Assembly: GCA_031550405.1 (NCBI GenBank)
Contig: JAVBOP010000131.1
Coordinates: forward strand, 1 to 5,743
Direction: 5' to 3'
Origin: JAVBOP01 sp031550405
GTDB lineage: Bacteria; Bacteroidota; Ignavibacteria; Kapaibacteriales; UBA2268
DNA: 5,743 bases
The notes below the pieces were generated by a model. It had not been told where the DNA came from. It made no database searches and saw only the letters and a program-made list of their open reading frames with translations. The position numbers were made by a program, and so were the translations under genes. Of the stretch, positions 1 to 5,682 are shown piece after piece (position 1 is the first letter of the stretch; every line of letters starts with the position of its first letter).

Positions 1-546
1 GGTTTTACTGTGCCATGTGGAGCTGATATTAATGTGAAAAATATAACATGTAATGAAAATGTAGAAAATGGACTTGAAATTAGTTTTATTCATTTAGGCA
101 ATATAGATATTGTAAACAGTATTTGCAATGAAAATAAAGATAATGGAATGAAGATTTGGAGATGTATTGGTAATGGAAATATAAATATTGAAAATGTTAC
201 TTGCAGTGCAAATAAAGATAGTGGAATCCAAATTTTTGCCTACGAAAGAGATTTTTATATAAAAAATTCTACCTGTAATAATAATAATTTGAATGGAATT
301 GACATAGGTCGCCGTGTATATGATGGCGAAAGGAATAATGTGATAAGTGGAAACAAATGCAGCAATAATAAAGATGCAGGAATTAGAGTTGAACTTGACG
401 ATAACTGGAAAGGCAATATCAATATTACTGGAAATGAATGCTTGGATAATAAAGACGCAGGAATTTGGTTTGACTGCAAAGAAATAACAAATGCCATTAT
501 TACTATAGAAAATAACAAGATAAAAGATACAAAGTATTGCATATAA
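1..546 (+). CDS. Right-handed parallel beta-helix repeat protein, 3' part (5' end outside window)
   Basis: The frame is open from base 1, so the true start is probably upstream; the GTG at 10 is not a convincing start. Six coils of about 24-28 residues follow one another. Counting from the GTG at 10, each coil carries a Cys (residues 14, 39, 65, 89, 117, 144) followed exactly seven residues later by Gly (21, 46, 72, 96, 124, 151), in the pattern Cys-Asn-x-Asn-Lys-Asp-x-Gly-Ile-x-Ile. Between these lie short Ile/Val/Asn beta strands. This periodicity is that of the PbH1/NosD-like parallel beta-helix (Beta_helix) superfamily, in which stacked identical residues form ladders along the solenoid. 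Such proteins are often exported and include polysaccharide lyases, epimerases and surface adhesin-like proteins. No catalytic signature can be placed in this fragment, and no T9SS tail follows the last coil, so the role is unknown. Four coils also share a DNA-level repeat around AATAAAGA, suggesting growth by internal duplication. Confidence 0.8.
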   Translation, partial: GFTVPCGADINVKNITCNENVENGLEISFIHLGNIDIVNSICNENKDNGMKIWRCIGNGNINIENVTCSANKDSGIQIFAYERDFYIKNSTCNNNNLNGIDIGRRVYDGERNNVISGNKCSNNKDAGIRVELDDNWKGNINITGNECLDNKDAGIWFDCKEITNAIITIENNKIKDTKYCI

Positions 547-572
547 CGGCATAGATAAACTTGCTACCGTTA
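544..572 (+). other. Stem-loop spanning the stop codon of the beta-helix gene
   Basis: TAACGG at 544-549 is the exact reverse complement of CCGTTA at 567-572. The stem continues with TAG (552-554) against CTA (564-566) after a two-base bulge, leaving a nine-base loop. No T-run follows, so it is not a standard intrinsic terminator. It could be an mRNA 3'-end stabiliser or chance. The rest of the 85-base spacer before the next gene shows no convincing promoter. Confidence 0.3.
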
Positions 573-631
573 ATGTTGGCAATAACGAAGCAATTTATGA
601 ATAAATATTAATAAAACAATGGAAAAATAAT

Positions 632-1447
632 ATGAAAAAAATTAAGTGTTTATTAATTATTGCGATTACTGCAATATGCCTAAATTCCTGCTCATCTTGC
701 AGCGAAGAAAAGGAAAGAGAAAAAATTCAGCAAATAGACAACTTGCTCTTCTTTGGAAATATTTCAGAAGCAAAGCATGTAGCGAGCACGCTAGAAGATG
801 AAAACAAGAGGAAGGAATATGAACAATATTTCATAAAACGTGCAGCTGAAAATGCAATATATAACCTCATTTCCAAAGCAACCGCTGACGGCGAAGTAAC
901 CGAAAAAGAAAGGCAGACAATTTTGAAAATCGCAGCCGAAAAAGGCTTGAATCCTGATGAAATTGATATAGAAATTGATGCCAAACTTTCCGAAAAAAGC
1001 AAACAGGAAGCCGCAAGTTCTTCTATTGATAGACTTATTGCTGAGCTTGATTGGATTGAAAATGACAGAAAAGAGAAACCAGATGACGGAATGCTTAAAA
1101 AAGCCGCAAAATCCTTGCTCAAAACAGGCGGCGACATTATCGAATCCACGACGGGCAAGGAAGTTTTTGACAAAACGGAAGAAGGCTATTCAGACGAATA
1201 TATAAACGAGAAGAAAAAAGCGACGATTTCTACTTTTCCTATTCCAAAAACGAAGAAAGAAATATTGGAATTTCTTGCTTATTCAGTGCCGTTGTCCAAT
1301 CCAGATAACAGCGGAAAATTTTTCGCTCCAATTTGGAAAGCTAAATCCGAGCAAGTTATTTTAAATGCAAGGACTTATCTTAAAAATGACAAAGAAGCAT
1401 TAGCAGAAGTCGAGTCATATTCAAAAGAAATGAAACGCAAGAAATAA
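632..1447 (+). CDS. Predicted lipoprotein with TerB-like helical segment, function unknown
   Basis: 271 residues. The N-terminus is a lipoprotein signal: two Lys, a hydrophobic stretch (residues 7-17), then a lipobox Leu-Asn-Ser-Cys with the lipidated Cys at 20. The mature protein begins Cys-Ser-Ser-Cys followed by acidic and basic residues, so it should be anchored to the periplasmic or outer-membrane face. The rest is mostly helical and highly charged. Residues 72-119 contain Ala-Thr-Ala-Asp-Gly-Glu-Val-Thr-Glu-Lys-Glu-Arg and then an amphipathic helix and Gly-Leu-Asn-Pro-Asp-Glu. This resembles the TerB-like (tellurite-resistance B) four-helix fold, whose signature is an 'ADGxvsxxE' turn. 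The match covers only part of that fold. A further helical region with Pro/Trp-containing loops fills 201-265, and the end is Lys-rich. The ATG at 632 is chosen because it places the signal peptide correctly; no Shine-Dalgarno is visible. The channel gene starts 43 bases downstream with no terminator between, so co-transcription is likely. No enzymatic function can be assigned. Confidence 0.8.
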   Translation: MKKIKCLLIIAITAICLNSCSSCSEEKEREKIQQIDNLLFFGNISEAKHVASTLEDENKRKEYEQYFIKRAAENAIYNLISKATADGEVTEKERQTILKIAAEKGLNPDEIDIEIDAKLSEKSKQEAASSSIDRLIAELDWIENDRKEKPDDGMLKKAAKSLLKTGGDIIESTTGKEVFDKTEEGYSDEYINEKKKATISTFPIPKTKKEILEFLAYSVPLSNPDNSGKFFAPIWKAKSEQVILNARTYLKNDKEALAEVESYSKEMKRKK

Positions 1448-1490
1448 AATTAAGAATTATTAATAAATATTCACAAATACGTGCATCGCT

Positions 1491-2288
1491 ATGCAAAAAT
1501 TAAAACAATTTGTAGAAAATCCACTGTTCCAGAATTTCATAACAGCGCTGATAATTTTGACCGGCATATTTTTAGGCATGGAAACTTCTCGGCAGTTTGC
1601 CGGTCTTAAGCCGGTATTAATCGGCTTAGAACAGATTATAATCTGGATATTTATTGTCGAAATCGTGCTAAAATTCATTGTTTATAGGTTTGATTTCTTC
1701 AAAGATCCGTGGCGGATATTCGACTTAATCATCATGATAACGGTTGTTGTTTCAGATTCGGATATTGCTCCGATATTTCGTATTCTTCGCCTGTTGCGTG
1801 TTATTGACAGAGTCAGTATTTTTCGCAGAATTATTGAGACCATATTCCGCTCAATTCCGAGTATTGCTGGACTTGTTCTGCTCGAAATTTTATTAATATA
1901 TGTTTATGCAATTATCGGAGTTACATATTTTAGCGACACAACGCCCGAATTATTTGGCAGTTTGGGAACGGCATGTTTTACGATGTTTCAGGTGGTAACA
2001 GGCGAAGGCTGGAACGAAGTCGCCGAGCCGGTCATGGCAGTTGAACCAATGGCGGGCGTTTTTTTCATTACATTTTTACTTTTTGGCTCATTTTTGCTTT
2101 TGAACATGTTTGTTTCGATAATGGTTTCTGCGGCGGAAGACTTTACCAAAGAGGAGACGGAGAAAAAGCAGAAACTGCTGCAAAAAGAGAAAGACGACAG
2201 ATATGCTTTAATGCTGCAAGAAATTAAAAACGAATTGAAAGCAGAAATAGGCGAAGTAAAAGCGATGCTTGCCGAAAAAAATAATTAA
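1491..2288 (+). CDS. Voltage-gated cation channel, bacterial Nav (NaChBac/NavAb)-type ion transport protein
   Basis: 265 residues, close to the usual length of single-domain bacterial sodium channels, which assemble as tetramers in the inner membrane. Segments in order: S1 about 13-33; S2 about 43-65, with charge-transfer Glu57; the family hallmark FFKDPW at 69-74; S3 about 75-88 with Asp78; S4 about 92-107 with gating arginines Arg97, Arg100 and Arg103; S4-S5 linker to Pro123; S5 about 123-147; pore helix about 156-169; selectivity filter TGEGWN at 170-175; S6 about 188-215 with the conserved Asn205; cytoplasmic coiled coil about 220-263 (Leu242, Ile245, Leu249, Val256, Met259 in heptad spacing). 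Glu172 falls where the filter Glu of NavAb (TLESW) lies, so a cation pore is expected. Whether it selects Na+ or Ca2+ cannot be read from sequence: the filter looks more like animal Cav repeats. S4 has three regularly spaced arginines where NavAb has four, and Asp106 follows. The preceding lipoprotein gene is 43 bases away; an intrinsic terminator follows at 2332. Confidence 0.92.
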   Translation: MQKLKQFVENPLFQNFITALIILTGIFLGMETSRQFAGLKPVLIGLEQIIIWIFIVEIVLKFIVYRFDFFKDPWRIFDLIIMITVVVSDSDIAPIFRILRLLRVIDRVSIFRRIIETIFRSIPSIAGLVLLEILLIYVYAIIGVTYFSDTTPELFGSLGTACFTMFQVVTGEGWNEVAEPVMAVEPMAGVFFITFLLFGSFLLLNMFVSIMVSAAEDFTKEETEKKQKLLQKEKDDRYALMLQEIKNELKAEIGEVKAMLAEKNN

Positions 2289-2331
2289 AATTTATTCATA
2301 AATTGTAACATAACTACATCTGTTCTCAAAC

Positions 2332-2364
2332 AACCCTATTAACAATTTAATAGGGTTTCTTTTT
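2332..2364 (+). terminator. Rho-independent terminator after the channel gene
   Basis: AACCCTATTAA (2332-2342) and TTAATAGGGTT (2347-2357) form a perfect 11-bp stem with a CAAT loop, followed by TCTTTTT. It lies 44 bases after the channel stop and separates the lipoprotein-channel unit from the nuclease gene. Confidence 0.93.
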
Positions 2365-2377
2365 AAATAAATACTGT

Positions 2378-2385
2378 TATTTTTG
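2378..2385 (+). promoter_or_regulatory. Candidate Bacteroidota -7 promoter element for the nuclease gene
   Basis: TATTTTTG matches the Bacteroidota -7 consensus TAnnTTTG. It lies between the upstream terminator and the nuclease start, where a promoter is expected. No clear -33 TTG is found at the usual spacing. Transcription would start only a few bases before ATG 2397 or ATG 2403, giving a very short or nearly absent leader. Confidence 0.4.
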
Positions 2386-2396
2386 AAATTCAATAT

Positions 2397-3215
2397 ATGC
2401 CCATGCACAAGAAACTAATAATTACTATTTTTATATTTCTCTATTCATTTTCACTTTTTGCACAAGGTGAGAAGAATATAGCTTTTGGTATTCCCAAAGC
2501 CAAATCGAAAACAAAAAATGAATTCATAATCAATCGTGAGCAATATACCCTTTCATATAATAGCACGCTAAATTCTGCAAATTGGGTTTCTTGGTATGTC
2601 TCGACCGATTATTACGGAAAAGTTAAAAGATTTGTAGGCAATTTCATTGCTGATACCACATTGCCGATTGATTTTACGTCAGTTACGCATTCTGACTATA
2701 CAAATTCTGGTTATGACCGTGGGCATCTTGTGCGTTCAGAAGAGAGAACCAAAACTATTGAGGACAACAAATCCACATTTATTTTGTCAAATATTATCCC
2801 ACAAACACCAGATTTGAATCGTGGTATTTGGTTGAAATTGGAGAACTATTGTAAGCAGCTTTGTTTCTTAGAGAATAAACAATTGTTCATTATTGCTGGT
2901 GGCAAATATTTCAAAAAGCCAAATAAAATAAACAACAAAATAGCAATTCCTGATAGTTGTTGGAAGGTGGTTTTGATTTTGGATAAAGGCAAGGAGGCAA
3001 AAGATATTGATACATCTGCTAAAATCATAGCCGTGATGATGCCTAATATTTATGGCATCAGGAATGAAGATTGGCAGAAATACATTACTACTGCAAAGAA
3101 AATAGAGCGTTCAACTGGCTATGACTTCTTTAAAGAAATACCAATTAAAATACAGAATATTATTGAGGGAAGGAGGTATAAAAAACAAAATGCAAAACCA
3201 GCAAGCAAAAAATGA
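2397..3215 (+). CDS. Exported DNA/RNA non-specific endonuclease (Endonuclease_NS, beta-beta-alpha-metal type)
   Basis: 272 residues. The family hydrolyses phosphodiester bonds in DNA and RNA without sequence preference, using Mg2+ in a beta-beta-alpha-metal site. The active-site motif DRGH is at 107-110, with His110 the expected general base. It is followed by SNIIPQ (131-136) and LNRGIWLKLE (140-149), holding Asn132, the metal ligand Asn141 and Glu149. The spacing Asn132-Asn141-Glu149 (9 and 8 residues) equals that of Asn110-Asn119-Glu127 in Serratia nuclease, so the site looks intact. Residues 5-22 form a signal peptide with a likely cut after Phe-Ala (FA|QG), so the enzyme should act in the periplasm or outside the cell. 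No lipobox and no T9SS tail are present; the C-terminus is Lys-rich. ATG 2397 is the longest start; ATG 2403 is equally plausible and gives a more standard signal peptide. The gene appears to stand alone, with a terminator before it and a non-coding region after it. Nutrient or phosphate scavenging, or degradation of extracellular DNA, is inferred. Confidence 0.93.
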   Translation: MPMHKKLIITIFIFLYSFSLFAQGEKNIAFGIPKAKSKTKNEFIINREQYTLSYNSTLNSANWVSWYVSTDYYGKVKRFVGNFIADTTLPIDFTSVTHSDYTNSGYDRGHLVRSEERTKTIEDNKSTFILSNIIPQTPDLNRGIWLKLENYCKQLCFLENKQLFIIAGGKYFKKPNKINNKIAIPDSCWKVVLILDKGKEAKDIDTSAKIIAVMMPNIYGIRNEDWQKYITTAKKIERSTGYDFFKEIPIKIQNIIEGRRYKKQNAKPASKK

Positions 3216-3290
3216 TTCCTCTCACCTATTTACTTAACCTTCATCTAAGTTTATATTTCTTTTAATTACGACGACGGTTTTAGCTGAACG

Positions 3291-3377
3291 GATTATTATA
3301 CTTCTTTGAGAAATCATTTTGAAGTTGTATTGATAGATGCCACGGGAAGTCCTGTGGAACATCCTAAAAAAACGAGA
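3291..3377 (+). pseudogene. Decayed IS5-family (DDE) transposase fragment
   Basis: Reading the frame that includes the GAT at 3336 gives EVVLIDATGSPVEHPKKTR (3321-3377), preceded by a stop at 3285 and continuing into unrelated AT-rich sequence until a stop at 3417. The core resembles the block around the first catalytic Asp of IS5-type transposases, typically I-D-A-T-E-x-P-I-x-R-P-K-K. The differences Glu to Gly and Arg to His are each explained by one transition (GAA to GGA, CGT to CAT), as expected of decay. The rest of the transposase (zinc/DDE blocks two and three) and the terminal inverted repeats are not visible. The identification rests on one short motif remembered from the family. 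Confidence 0.5.
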
Positions 3378-3519
3378 GTGTTGGCTTTAAATATATTTCT
3401 ATCTTTTTTTCATTTTTCACAGAGTAAGGCATGAGGAATATCTAGCGTTTGCAAGGTTGAAATTTTTTTTAAAGAAAAAACATCTATACTTTAGCTAATA
3501 CTCTAAAAAAAAAAACAAC
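3378..3519. other. Non-coding AT-rich stretch upstream of the riboswitch promoter
   Basis: No gene, RNA gene or convincing terminator is seen here or in 3216-3290. There are strong A/T tracts: eight T at 3463-3470 and eleven A at 3505-3515. The latter ends four bases before the -33 region of the riboswitch promoter and could act as a curved or UP-like element. Confidence 0.4.
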
Positions 3520-3550
3520 TTGGATATGTTGGTGAAATATGTTAAATTTG
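3520..3550 (+). promoter_or_regulatory. Bacteroidota-type promoter (-33/-7) for the riboswitch transcript
   Basis: TAAATTTG at 3543-3550 matches the -7 consensus TAnnTTTG exactly. A TTG at 3520-3522 serves as the -33 element, with a 20-base gap that fits the usual spacing. The predicted transcription start is near 3555-3557, immediately before the first stem of the B12 aptamer at 3558. That agreement supports both features. An A11 tract lies just upstream. Confidence 0.7.
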
Positions 3551-3556
3551 TAGATT

Positions 3557-3668
3557 GTTAAGGTTGAATATAAGTTCTATAATATAGGAAGCAGGTAAAA
3601 TTCCTGCACGGTTGCGCCACTGTAAGTGTGCTATTTATAAGCACATAAGTCAGACACTGTCCCTTAAT
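3557..3668 (+). promoter_or_regulatory. Cobalamin (vitamin B12) riboswitch aptamer
   Basis: The conserved core appears in order. GGAA (3587-3590) precedes a hairpin GCAGG/CCTGC (3591-3595 with 3603-3607). Next come ACGG and the invariant GCCACTGTAA (3616-3625). A variable hairpin TGTGCT/AGCACA follows (3627-3632 with 3640-3645). The B12 box begins AAGTCAG (3647-3653) and continues ACACTGTCC. The closing stem P1 is perfect: TTAAGG (3558-3563) with CCTTAA (3662-3667). Cobalamin riboswitches bind adenosyl- or other cobalamins and, when bound, repress B12 uptake or synthesis genes. The downstream gene is a secreted propeller, consistent with B12 acquisition. The aptamer ends about 190 bases before the start codon, so the expression platform lies in the leader. 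No terminator hairpin with a T-run is visible there, which favours translational control. Confidence 0.92.
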
Positions 3669-3860
3669 ACTCAATATCTATATGTTATGTACAGGCATTC
3701 TCGCATTAAGAATGATTTGAGGTTGAATAAGCCATTTTACACTATTCAGCTATCTGCTCCAGCCGTTGCGGTTGCCATTCTTATAGTTTGCATTCTATCA
3801 TATCTTTTGCAATTAATACATTATCAAATATTTAACGATTATCAACACAAAGGTGTATTT
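3669..3860 (+). promoter_or_regulatory. Long leader / probable expression platform between aptamer and start codon
   Basis: This 192-base untranslated leader carries a hairpin CATTCT/AGAATG (3696-3701 with 3709-3714), not followed by a T-run, and a purine-rich AAAGGTG (3849-3855) five bases before ATG 3861. AAAGGTG is a plausible ribosome site and supports that start. The leader is unusually free of stops in the frame of the downstream gene and would encode a hydrophobic stretch if translated from ATG 3687. Its exact switching structure cannot be deduced by eye. Confidence 0.5.
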
Positions 3861-5303
3861 ATGAAAAAAAATTCATTATTGATTCTGCTTAGCATTTTAT
3901 CTATAAGTATATGTAATGCTGATAAGTTGGAGCATTTTGGCAAAAAGGCACAAGTAGGTTTGCAGCCTATGGCAATTATTCCTGAAGGGCATGATATATT
4001 GCATGTTATATGTCTGGGCAAGGATTATAATTTTAATAACGAATTTGATGAGGATAATGGTGAAGGCAAGCCGTCGGACGAGCTGCCGTCGTGGTGGAAA
4101 ATAAGCAATATCACCAATGCCCATCCTGCTGCTCCCAATGAAGATTTATTGGTAGAAAAAGTTATGGATTTAAATACCAACTGGAACGGCATATTTCCAT
4201 ACCGCTGTAAGTCAAGCAATATAATATATATACCGCAGGCAAAATATATATTGTCATACGATATGTCAACAGCAGCTTTTATTGATACTGTCAAAATTGC
4301 AGGCTGCAAGGCAATTTCTTCCGATAACGGCAGACTGTATATCAGCGTGCGGGAGTATGACGAGAGCGGATATGTTTCGATTGCCAATTACGTCGTTCGA
4401 TATGATGTGGCGGAGAAAACAGTGATTGACACGATTCAGACAGGCTATAACGTGCAGCAGACAATACCATATCACAATTTGCTAACGAGCAGAAATATGC
4501 TTGCCGTGCTGTGTGAAGGCACAGGCACAAAAGATGATTCTTATATTGAGTTCTATGATTTGGAAAGCAAGGAACAGGTCGGCAATTTTCTTATTGGCAA
4601 TACGGGTAACTATATGAATTTAGTGCAATTAACTTCTGGTCAGGTAACGGAACAAATCATACTTGCCGTTGTTAATGCCTCGCATAAAGTGCAGGCTATA
4701 AATGCGCAGACATATTCCGATGATATACCACTGCTTGAGGCATTTCAGATTTCCACTGAATTTAAGCTGCCAACAGCAGATTATAATGGACCACGGGAAA
4801 TAGCTGGCAATACCAGCGGGAAATTATATGTAACTGCTTATGATGGAAGTATTTACGTGATAGATGCGTTCCAGAATCAATTGGATACGCTCAATGCAGG
4901 CGGTGTTCCCGAAGGCATATATGCTGCCGAAGTTAGTCCAAGCTATTTGAACTTTGCGTATGCCAATATATATGATGTTGTTGGTGCTTACACTCCGGGC
5001 AATGAGGTATATCTTGAATATCATCCAAAAAATTCTATTCCGATAGCAACATCTCGAGCACTGTCTGTATTTCCCAATCCAGCCAAAGATGATGTTATAA
5101 TAAGCTCTGCCTGCGAAACATTAAGCGGCATAATATCAATATACTTAGCTGATATGCGAGGCAATACGCTGCATGATTTGCCGTTCATGCAAACAGGCAG
5201 CAGCATATCTTTTTCACTGCCTGACGACATTTCTGCCGGCGCATATTTAGTAATAATCGAAACAATAACCGGCAAAAATATCATAAAATTATCGAAAGAA
5301 TAG
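3861..5303 (+). CDS. T9SS-secreted beta-propeller protein under B12 riboswitch control, probable surface corrinoid-binding (BtuG-like) protein
   Basis: 480 residues from ATG 3861. This start is chosen because it opens a standard signal peptide (two Lys, hydrophobic 5-17, cut after Cys-Asn-Ala at 20), follows AAAGGTG, and lies outside the riboswitch; earlier in-frame starts fall in the aptamer or leader. An acidic, aromatic segment (54-79, with Asp/Glu/Asn runs and Trp78-Trp79) precedes the propeller. About 100-390 hold repeated blades of YVTN/DUF5074 type, each a 'visible strand, acidic loop, strand' unit: GRLYISV at 157, YVVRYDV at 177, IEFYDLE at 229, GKLYVTAYDGSIYVID at 320-335. The last 81 residues (400-480) are a type A T9SS sorting domain: VFPNP at 403-407, a central strand with MRG, then SAGAYLVIIET and IIKLSK. 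T9SS cargo is cut from this tail and attached to the outer surface or released. In Bacteroides, B12 riboswitches regulate BtuG surface propellers that hand cobalamin to BtuB; a similar role is inferred here. The lipobox of BtuG is absent. No transporter gene adjoins it, and a terminator follows. Cobalamin binding itself is not shown by sequence. Confidence 0.85.
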   Translation: MKKNSLLILLSILSISICNADKLEHFGKKAQVGLQPMAIIPEGHDILHVICLGKDYNFNNEFDEDNGEGKPSDELPSWWKISNITNAHPAAPNEDLLVEKVMDLNTNWNGIFPYRCKSSNIIYIPQAKYILSYDMSTAAFIDTVKIAGCKAISSDNGRLYISVREYDESGYVSIANYVVRYDVAEKTVIDTIQTGYNVQQTIPYHNLLTSRNMLAVLCEGTGTKDDSYIEFYDLESKEQVGNFLIGNTGNYMNLVQLTSGQVTEQIILAVVNASHKVQAINAQTYSDDIPLLEAFQISTEFKLPTADYNGPREIAGNTSGKLYVTAYDGSIYVIDAFQNQLDTLNAGGVPEGIYAAEVSPSYLNFAYANIYDVVGAYTPGNEVYLEYHPKNSIPIATSRALSVFPNPAKDDVIISSACETLSGIISIYLADMRGNTLHDLPFMQTGSSISFSLPDDISAGAYLVIIETITGKNIIKLSKE

Positions 5304-5363
5304 AGTATATAGAAAAATCAACTAAGCCTTTTAAAATAAGCTGCTTACTCAGGCCATACAAAC

Positions 5364-5409
5364 ATATAGCTCATTAATTCTGCATTATTAATGTGCTATG
5401 TTTTATTTA
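5364..5409 (+). terminator. Intrinsic terminator after the propeller gene
   Basis: ATATAGC (5364-5370) pairs with GCTATGT (5395-5401, one G-T wobble). After a T/T mismatch, CATTAAT (5372-5378) pairs with ATTAATG (5387-5393) around an eight-base loop. The stem runs straight into TTTTATTT. It lies about 60 bases after the stop and suggests the riboswitch transcript is monocistronic. Confidence 0.75.
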
Positions 5410-5455
5410 ATTCAGGCTGGTTTTGCAATTTGCCATACCAATAAAATAATTTCCA

Positions 5456-5481
5456 AATATATGAATTTTTATTCATATATT
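5456..5481. repeat. Perfect AT-rich inverted repeat
   Basis: An 11-bp perfect stem: AATATATGAAT at 5456-5466 and ATTCATATATT at 5471-5481, with loop TTTT. It has no following T-run and almost no GC, so it is weak as an RNA hairpin. It could be a protein-binding palindrome or part of a mobile-element end; no function is assigned. Confidence 0.6.
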
Positions 5482-5656
5482 ATCGATTTCAGCACTATTC
5501 TGTTGCTTGATCTTTGTGGGTTGCGCAATAGCCGTTCTCATTGGCTTTGTTTTTGCAACTCTTCCCAATTCACAGTATCAGTATGACTCTTGCCTTCCAC
5601 ATAAGGAAGTATCCCCACTCCTGTTCGGAATAGCTATAATTTCATTATGTATATGA
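5465..5656 (+). other. Doubtful hydrophobic open frame, possible gene remnant or small membrane protein
   Basis: The frame is open for about 63 codons between stops at 5462 and 5654. It has no ATG in frame; TTG 5507 is the only plausible start and would give a 49-residue peptide. It encodes a membrane-like stretch beginning LIFVGCAIAVLIGFVFA (5507-5557), then a polar loop with Tyr, Asp, Cys, Pro and His, then a second hydrophobic piece. Codon choice looks more coding-like than the surrounding spacer. No family is recognised and no ribosome site is seen, so it may be chance or a decayed gene. Confidence 0.2.
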
Positions 5657-5674
5657 TAATTACAGATAATTACG

Positions 5675-5682
5675 TATATTTG
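5675..5682 (+). promoter_or_regulatory. Possible -7 promoter element for a gene beyond the window
   Basis: TATATTTG matches TAnnTTTG on the + strand, 61 bases before the window end. No TTG is found at the right distance upstream, and the sequence is AT-rich enough for chance matches, so this is only a candidate. Confidence 0.3.

Noticed and set aside
94..582. Minus-strand open frame opposite the beta-helix gene.
   Set aside because: It is the antisense shadow of an obvious repeat protein and has no recognisable domain.
544..590. Bulged palindrome after the beta-helix stop, considered as an integron attC site.
   Set aside because: The palindrome is only 29 bases long, the core GTTRRRY is not matched, and the other gene boundaries lack similar sites.
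975..1205. Overlapping + strand frame inside the lipoprotein gene.
   Set aside because: It lies wholly within a better-supported gene, with composition typical of an out-of-frame shadow.
3171..3237. AGGAGG followed by ATG 3190 and a 15-residue frame.
   Set aside because: The spacing of 13 bases is too long, it overlaps the end of the nuclease gene, and the peptide is not recognisable.
3232..3262. Weak hairpin ACTTA/TAAGT followed by a T-rich stretch, considered as the nuclease terminator.
   Set aside because: The stem is only five base pairs with a nine-base loop, so it is not convincing.
3612..5303. Longer 563-residue version of the propeller gene starting at TTG 3612.
   Set aside because: The start lies inside the conserved core of the B12 aptamer, and the standard signal peptide begins at ATG 3861 after AAAGGTG.
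5398..5586. 62-codon + strand frame after the propeller gene.
   Set aside because: Its ATG sits in the terminator stem, it has no family signal, and it crosses the AT hairpin.
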